A stretch of DNA of 64,000 nt. It comes from Schizophyllum amplum (Eukaryota > Basidiomycota > Agaricomycetes > Agaricales > Schizophyllaceae). Position numbers and translations under genes: made by a program. The stretch is taken from NCBI GenBank assembly GCA_007026445.1, contig VDMD01000006.1, forward strand, positions 558,001-622,000, given 5' to 3'. Of this stretch, positions 59,220 to 64,000 are shown one piece after another (position 1 is the stretch's first letter; every line of letters starts with the position of its first letter). The notes below the pieces were generated by a model. The model was not told where the DNA came from. It did no database searches and saw only the letters and a program-made list of their open reading frames with translations.

Positions 59220-59904
59220 CTGATAGGGTGGAGGAAGATGAAGAAGTGCAGAAGCCGTGAGTGCGACGGAGGTCTTTTAAGCGCCTGCTTCTCTGATCAG
59301 GGGGTCGGTCGGATGTGCGGCGCGGTGCTGCAGCAACCTCAAGTTCGCGCAACATCGGACTCCCATGTTGCTTGCGTGTTTATCGGTCGTGGATACAGCC
59401 TCGCTTTCAGTATCATGGCATAGCAGTCTCATGTAGCTGTTGCTGGCTGTTGACTTCTCGTCATCGATTGTTGCGAGTGACCGTCCCATTGCAATACATG
59501 GTGCATTCCGGCTGATGGACAAGCGGCGCCGGGGCTGAATCAGTGTTCAGAGCGACATACCAGACATCTGTTTACGTACAGATTGGCAGCAACACGAGGG
59601 GGACGCGTTCTTCCTTCTTTGAAAGCCTCGTCCTGATCTTCCTGTGGACTGCGGGATGGTGGTTCGGCGAGACAAATAAGGCATCAGTTGACGCGTGTTG
59701 ATTTGACGACGCGTTGTAGGTCCAGCACGTGTGTGGCTGGCGCACGTGCCACACGTGCGGCTCCCGAGTTGCCGAAAGGGTTCGCCAGCGCCGCCGTCCT
59801 CCTGCCGCCTCGACTCGCCAGCTCTCCGCCGCCGGTTCGCATACTTAAGAATTCTACAACTGCGACGGAATCTGCCCGCACATCAACACCTAGCGCTCAC
59901 ATAT
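59220..59904. other. Divergent spacer between FMO and DUF1748 gene
   Basis: Shared upstream region with no supported gene. A palindromic GCACGTGCCACACGTGC-type cluster lies at about 59726-59757. Confidence 0.45.
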
Positions 59905-60246
59905 ATGGCAATGCTCGGGCGACTCGTACACTACTCCGTCGACGCGGTCCTCCTCTCCACCGTGCTCGCAGGTATTCGCCGGTCGAGTGGGTTTACGTGC
60001 GTGGTATCTCCGCTTTTCCTATGTCTTACTGATCAAATTCTCGAAATGTCTTCCCTCTATCCCGCAACTTCTCTTCTCGACTGCCCCCCATCCTCCACCA
60101 TGGTCGCCGCATCCAGTCCCAATCCCGCACAAATACCTGAGGGCACACCGCGCTCTCTCTTCGAAAGGTACCTCGGCGTTGGCGAGACCATCTTCGACAT
60201 GGCGCAGGCAACTGCGGTCAACAGCCAGTACTTCAAGAAGTCATAG
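59905..60246 (+). CDS. DUF1748 small conserved fungal protein
   Basis: Short protein of about 73 residues found across fungi; function not established to my knowledge. Two exons, 59905-59996 and 60117-60246, separated by a 120-nt intron. The family block LGRLVHYSVDAVLLSTVLAG continues IRRSSGFT and, after splicing, ERYLGVGETIFDMAQATAVN then SQYFKKS. A weak membrane-associated helix covers AVLLSTVL. The second in-frame ATG at 59911 could be the true start because the family usually begins M-L-G/F-G-R. The gene lies between the FMO and the C/D peptide genes and is a housekeeping-type neighbour rather than an obvious cluster member. Confidence 0.88.
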   Translation: MAMLGRLVHYSVDAVLLSTVLAGIRRSSGFTCVVSPLFLCLTDQILEMSSLYPATSLLDCPPSSTMVAASSPNPAQIPEGTPRSLFERYLGVGETIFDMAQATAVNSQYFKKS

Positions 60247-60967
60247 GACGTGCGCTATCGCAAGATGCGAGAGCTGATAGACGGCTGGGCGACGCAGGGC
60301 GTGTACATGGTTGCACATCGGCTCAGAGAGACGCGCAGGACGACGGAGTCGTGTTTGCCGCACCGGCAGGGCACGCTACATGGGCCATTCTCGCACGCAG
60401 CGATGCCTCGTACGCCGTCTTCCGCATCTATATCATTCATTGTATATATACCCATGCGCTGAATACATGCGCGTGCACAGGGATGGTCTTCTCATTGGCA
60501 TGCTGTCCTCACACCACTCCCTAGGCTCTACTTCCGTTATTCAGGCATACTGATGGTGAACATCCGAGTCATCAACATCAGCTCTTCCTATTTCGCCCTC
60601 TTTCTACGACTAATCCGCAACGAAAACAGGCCGGCAACGAGCCCTGCCAGTCTGTATTCTTCGACGTATTGTTATGCACCTATCAGCGCCAGCGATACCG
60701 AGTGATGCTGAAGACTTCAGGTTACACCGTCCTACTACTTTGCCCACAACGAGCTGATCTTTCAAGCTGCGCTTCTGCATGACGGTCAGTAATCTCCAAC
60801 GTTGTAAACACTGGAATCGCTCACGGTCTCCATGGCTCAGATCCAGATTTGAGAGGACTCAATCAATTCGGAGCATGTCTGCGACAGTCCCTTGAGAGTC
60901 AATCATAGCATCACGACTATCAACAAACTCACGTCGACTCCCCTGTGCCCCAGCGCTCCAACGCAAG
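60247..60967. other. Spacer without a supported gene
   Basis: Between the DUF1748 gene and peptide gene C, convergent. Nothing recognisable was seen. Confidence 0.4.
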
Positions 60968-61209
60968 TCAATCACGGCGTTTCTGGGATATCATCATCGT
61001 CAAACAGAACCAATCTCACCGAAGCAGCGCATATCAGACTCACGTTTTCTACCGCCCAGAACTTGTATGAAGCTAAACCGGCATGCCGAAGGCGTCAGTG
61101 ATGTGGCAAGTGCATCAAGTCGAGGATGGCCCACGTCTCTCTTCGCCAGAGGGGCTGCCAATCCACGGATGTCAAGGACGGGGAGGACGAAGGTGAGCGA
61201 GAACTTCAT
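60968..61209 (-). CDS. Secretory peptide precursor C, possibly decaying
   Basis: Paralogue of precursor D on the same strand. Exon 1 (61135-61209) encodes a signal peptide almost identical at its start to D (MKFSLT) and, unlike D, ends with A-K-R-D. The intron donor GTGGGCC is shared with D. The exon 2 remnant contains F-W-A-V-E-N (61044-61061). Exon 3 (60968-60982) begins K-R and stops after two further codons. The acceptor that matches D by position (TTTAG ending at 61073) would shift the frame. Only a weaker CAAG acceptor at 61062 keeps it. The TATA position holds TACATAA. These points suggest a shortened or decaying copy, though a short peptide between two dibasic sites is still possible. 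Confidence 0.42.
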
Positions 61210-61261
61210 GACTAGGAGGAGGCTGAGCGTGAGAAGCGCGTCAGAGCTCTTGCAGGAATGC

Positions 61262-61268
61262 TTATGTA
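61262..61268 (-). promoter_or_regulatory. Degenerate TATA box of peptide gene C
   Basis: TACATAA (minus strand) begins 59 nt before the ATG, the same distance as the intact TATA box of gene D. Confidence 0.5.
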
Positions 61269-61402
61269 CGGCCACCGGCAGATGCGCGTCTGATGCAGAT
61301 CGTTCGCCCCGACCAGGAAGGGCAACTGGGCCGTAGGACGGCGTGCACATTGTTATAGCGCATTATGCATGTCGCCCGCCACCATCGTTCTATCCCGCGA
61401 TA

Positions 61403-61812
61403 CAGTGCCTGCAGGAGATCAATTACCTGCCTAATACGGTAATTATTTCCCATCGCCCTCTCTCCCGCTCGCAGGCTGCCTGCGACATCTCATTTACCTT
61501 CAGAAACGATGTGGAATATACTACAGCATGTTCTCACACAGATGGTGAAAGAAGAACACGATTTTTGCGATAGTTTTGCGAGTTCAGAAGTACACGATCT
61601 GATCCTTGGTCGGACAGGACAACAGCACCAACGTCGCGTTTCCCTCATTACATGCCCTGAGAAACTCACACATACTACAATATGGCCTCTCCTTCTCGTA
61701 TTATGTATCCACCAGCCGCCAACGGGGGTGAGGAGACGACATGCAGGCGCGCGAGCGGGCGATGGGAAAGAATTACTGTATAAGGCAGGTAATTGATGTC
61801 TTGCATGCACTG
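61403..61812. mobile_element. MITE-like element 2, Tc1/mariner-type ends
   Basis: A 410-bp element flanked by TA (61401-61402 and 61813-61814). Ends are CAGTGC and its complement, as in Tc1-class elements. The terminal inverted repeats are about 58 nt with roughly eight mismatches (shared core ATCAATTACCTGCCT, then CCCATCGCCC). There is no transposase frame. It is older than element 1, judging by arm divergence, and lies between peptide genes C and D. Confidence 0.75.
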
Positions 61813-62267
61813 TAGCCACCATGACTTCAGCAGCACGCTATGGAGGCTACCGTGGCCACGCTCTTCGACACGCTGGGCCTACTACCCCGTACATGTCAAG
61901 CCATGCCACCTGGGTACGTTCGATATCAATAACTTCCTCACGCTCTCATGCCCACGCTTCATCTGCGAGCTCTTACGAAAGACGCATGGATGACAGACGC
62001 ACATGAACGATGGGTGATCAGTTCATCCGATAACTCCCGGACTAATAGGCCGTTACTAGAACTTTCAGCGCATCCAACAGCCCTTTATCTGCACAACACG
62101 ACTCCCTCAAGTTCATCTGAACTTTGATTTCACGGCAGTCCTTTGCTTCTAGTCCTACACCGGGTGTCCATCAGCAGCAACGTCTACGCGGATTACTACT
62201 CACCGCCTGGACCCATGCTATGGCATGAACGAGGGGATCCTCGTGGAGGTGTCTCTGCAATGACGGT

Positions 62268-62557
62268 TCAGCCAAGGCATACGTCGTCTCGCAGTCCCGC
62301 GTGTACCTCTTTGCGCCACTGGAGACACTCGTCGGCGCGCTTCTGCACAACCCTCAGCAACCCGTCAACTGCAAGATATCGGGCAACTCACGTCCTCTCG
62401 CGCATAAATGTTACAAGGCTCGGAGCGTTTCTACAAGGCCTTCGGCGTCGATATTTGTCAGGTCGGGATGTAGAGGACCCACGTCTGTTTCCGCATATGG
62501 GGCTGCAAGCACGCCGGCGACGAAGACGGAGAGGATGATGGTGAGCGAGAACTTCAT
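62268..62557 (-). CDS. Secretory peptide precursor D
   Basis: Predicted secreted peptide precursor of 62 residues. Exon 1 (62483-62557) is a strong signal peptide beginning MKFSLT with an A-A-P end. Exon 2 (62392-62430) starts with K-R, then an 11-residue segment including PCNIYARED. Exon 3 (62268-62342) starts with K-R and encodes a 22-residue tail with two Cys (positions in DECLQW and DVCLG). Introns of 52 and 49 nt are both phase 0 with clean GT-AG ends and a CTGAC branch-like site. The P-C-x-I-Y core of exon 2 parallels gene B. A TATATAA box lies 59 nt upstream. The product could be one or two processed peptides; the mature form is unknown. Confidence 0.72.
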
Positions 62558-62609
62558 GATGGGGGAAAGACTGAGCAGGAGCGATGCGCTTGCTCAGGCC
62601 GGAGCAGGC

Positions 62610-62616
62610 TTATATA
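62610..62616 (-). promoter_or_regulatory. TATA box of peptide gene D
   Basis: TATATAA on the minus strand, 59 nt before the ATG at 62557. Confidence 0.7.
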
Positions 62617-62886
62617 GGGCTTTTGGGCACCCCTCAAATGCGGGTAGAGAGGCTGAGCGTTATCAGCGATAGCGTTTCCCGGGTTAGATCGCTCGACGAG
62701 GCAATACTCAGTAGGTCGGACTGTGCGAGCTCCGGACAGCACATGTTCCCCTACTAGTGCGATGCAAGGGCCGCCTTTCATGCTCATTCGTTGTCTGGCA
62801 AGGTTTCTTGCGATTCGCGAACGTGAAGCAGCACTACTGGCGACGAAGCGCGAGCTCTGAATCGTTCCCTCTTGGCTATCCCTCAG

Positions 62887-64000
62887 CTAATCCTTTCTGA
62901 ACTGCCTGAACTGCCCACGTCGCAGCATCTCATCCTCTTCCGACTTGAGCCGAAATTCATCTGCTGGGTAGCACGTCTGAACCATCTCCGCCAGCTTGTG
63001 CGCCTTGCCTGACCCAGCCCTACTCTCAGCAAGAACCGCGCGCAGATACAGCGCGAGGTCCGAGAAAGTGATCGGCAAAGTCGGGTAGGGTGTTGTATCC
63101 GTCGAGGGTACCGTGTACCGCATGCTATCTGCCGACGTCGCATCCTTGACCAGAGGCTTCGGCAGTGTCGAGAGGGTGTAGGACCACGGCAGCGTCTCAA
63201 CGTCGCCAGGGCTGTAGTTTTCGGCGCCGGGGGCATTTCCGGGTATGGTGTGATCGATCGTTAACCAGAGCACAGTATGCCACTCGTTACGACTCCATGT
63301 TGGCTATAAGACACGTCAGACAAGGAAGATACAACGCACAGAAATTGCTTACCCCCTTGACGAATTGTACGACCACACACAGCTTGCATGGACCTTCAAC
63401 AAGCGATGTTGCCTCTACCGCAGGCTCGATTCGGCCGTCCTTGTGACGCGTAAGGAGTATGAGCAACTGACGCCAGCTCAGCGCTTGCAGGTTAACAGGC
63501 ATGGATCGACCGTATGGCAGGCGTATGCCGATGGACATCCCTCCTTGCATCCCGATGGCTTCCTGTGGCCCAGAGAAGCCAAGTGCTTCGTACCGAATAG
63601 GAGTTAGCATCTGCATACATGTAGGGAAGCCAGCTGCTCACAGAAAGCTTCGGCGCCAACATTAAGGAATTCTTTGAAGTCGTCGGTAATATCGCTGGTC
63701 GCAGGCTGCGCGCTGTATGGGAACTGCGGGGAAAGTGCATCAGTGAGAGCGGAATCGTTGTCCGTCAGCGACATCATTGAGATATCCATAGCTAAGTCTT
63801 GATCAGCGACACGCATAAAATGATCATTCTTTACATGGGGGAAGGCCTCGAGCTGGAAAAGTTCAAGACCTCGGCGCCTGGCCCCTTCTTCCAGATGAGC
63901 CATTCGTGCGTGCCCTTCCCGTACGGGCTCTTCCTGGACTTTCTCCCATTTCTCGGCCTCCCCGTGGCCATGCCTGTCCCTTTCTAGCTGCTGAATATGC
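62887..64000 (-). CDS. Uncharacterised protein, 5' part beyond window
   Basis: Not recognised. The frame enters from the right edge with a charged, probably coiled-coil region (LERDRHGHGEAEKWEKVQEE), followed by LFQLEAFPHVKNDHFMRVAD and FKEFLNVGAEAFCEQ. A second block reads YEALGFSGPQEAIG and WRQLLILLTRHKDGRIEPAV, ending KLCVVVQFVKG. A phase-0 intron (GTAAGC to TATAG, about 63309-63354) then joins PTWSRNEWHTVLWLTIDHTI. The C-terminal exon contains LPITFSDLALYLRAVLAESR and stops at 62887. The junction near 63605-63640 is uncertain, since the simplest acceptor does not keep frame. The coherent blocks argue for a real gene. Confidence 0.6.

Overview
The window is nuclear DNA of a filamentous basidiomycete, very probably an agaricomycete. 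Genes are split by many short introns (mostly 46-75 nt, phase-variable, with CTRAC-like branch points). The protein set is typical of mushrooms and polypores: a DUF6534 seven-helix protein, an XlnR-type Zn2Cys6 factor, a YUCCA-like FMO with a SnoaL-like N-terminus, a UstYa protein and DUF1748. No prokaryotic, organellar or viral genes were recognised. About 27 protein genes are supported. Exon ends were read by eye from splice consensus and reading-frame continuity.

Layout. 1-5.0 kb: no gene I can defend. 5.0-11.4 kb: C2H2 zinc-finger protein, ketol-acid reductoisomerase (ILV5), an unknown conserved gene divergent from the Rpl4 chaperone ACL4. 11.5-19.7 kb (minus): MCT-type MFS transporter, Zn2Cys6 regulator, Sde2. 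20.1-31.6 kb: mitochondrial homoaconitase LYS4 (+), then a minus-strand block of trimethyllysine dioxygenase, copper-fist regulator, VPS34 and an SDR. 33.3-41.7 kb: DUF6534 protein, fused BIO3-BIO1, NHP6-type HMG-box protein (minus), a basic Ser/Pro-rich orphan. 42.0-43.4 kb: diverged tandem repeats carrying large inverted repeats. 44.9-51.6 kb: sulfite oxidase-like enzyme, SDH assembly factor 3, an F-box-like fragment, cyanase, and a MEF2/Rlm1-type MADS factor.

52.1-62.6 kb is the most unusual part. A UstYa (DUF3328) protein with two HxxHC motifs sits next to four small genes for secretory peptides (two on each strand), with an FMO between them. In each peptide gene exon 1 encodes a signal peptide and the introns are phase 0. 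Dibasic Lys-Arg (Kex2-type) sites fall at exon starts, and the middle exon usually carries a Tyr/Trp-rich segment. A TATA-like box lies 57-59 nt before each ATG. This resembles the logic of ascomycete dikaritin (ustiloxin-type) RiPP clusters, but in a basidiomycete and with an exon-per-peptide layout. Two non-autonomous inverted-repeat elements with TA target duplications lie inside the same region.

Primary metabolism is well represented: branched-chain amino acids (ILV5), lysine by the alpha-aminoadipate route (LYS4), biotin (BIO3-BIO1), carnitine (TMLD), sulfite and cyanate detoxification. These genes are scattered housekeeping genes rather than one pathway cluster. Only the 52-62 kb block looks like a dedicated biosynthetic locus, and that is an inference.
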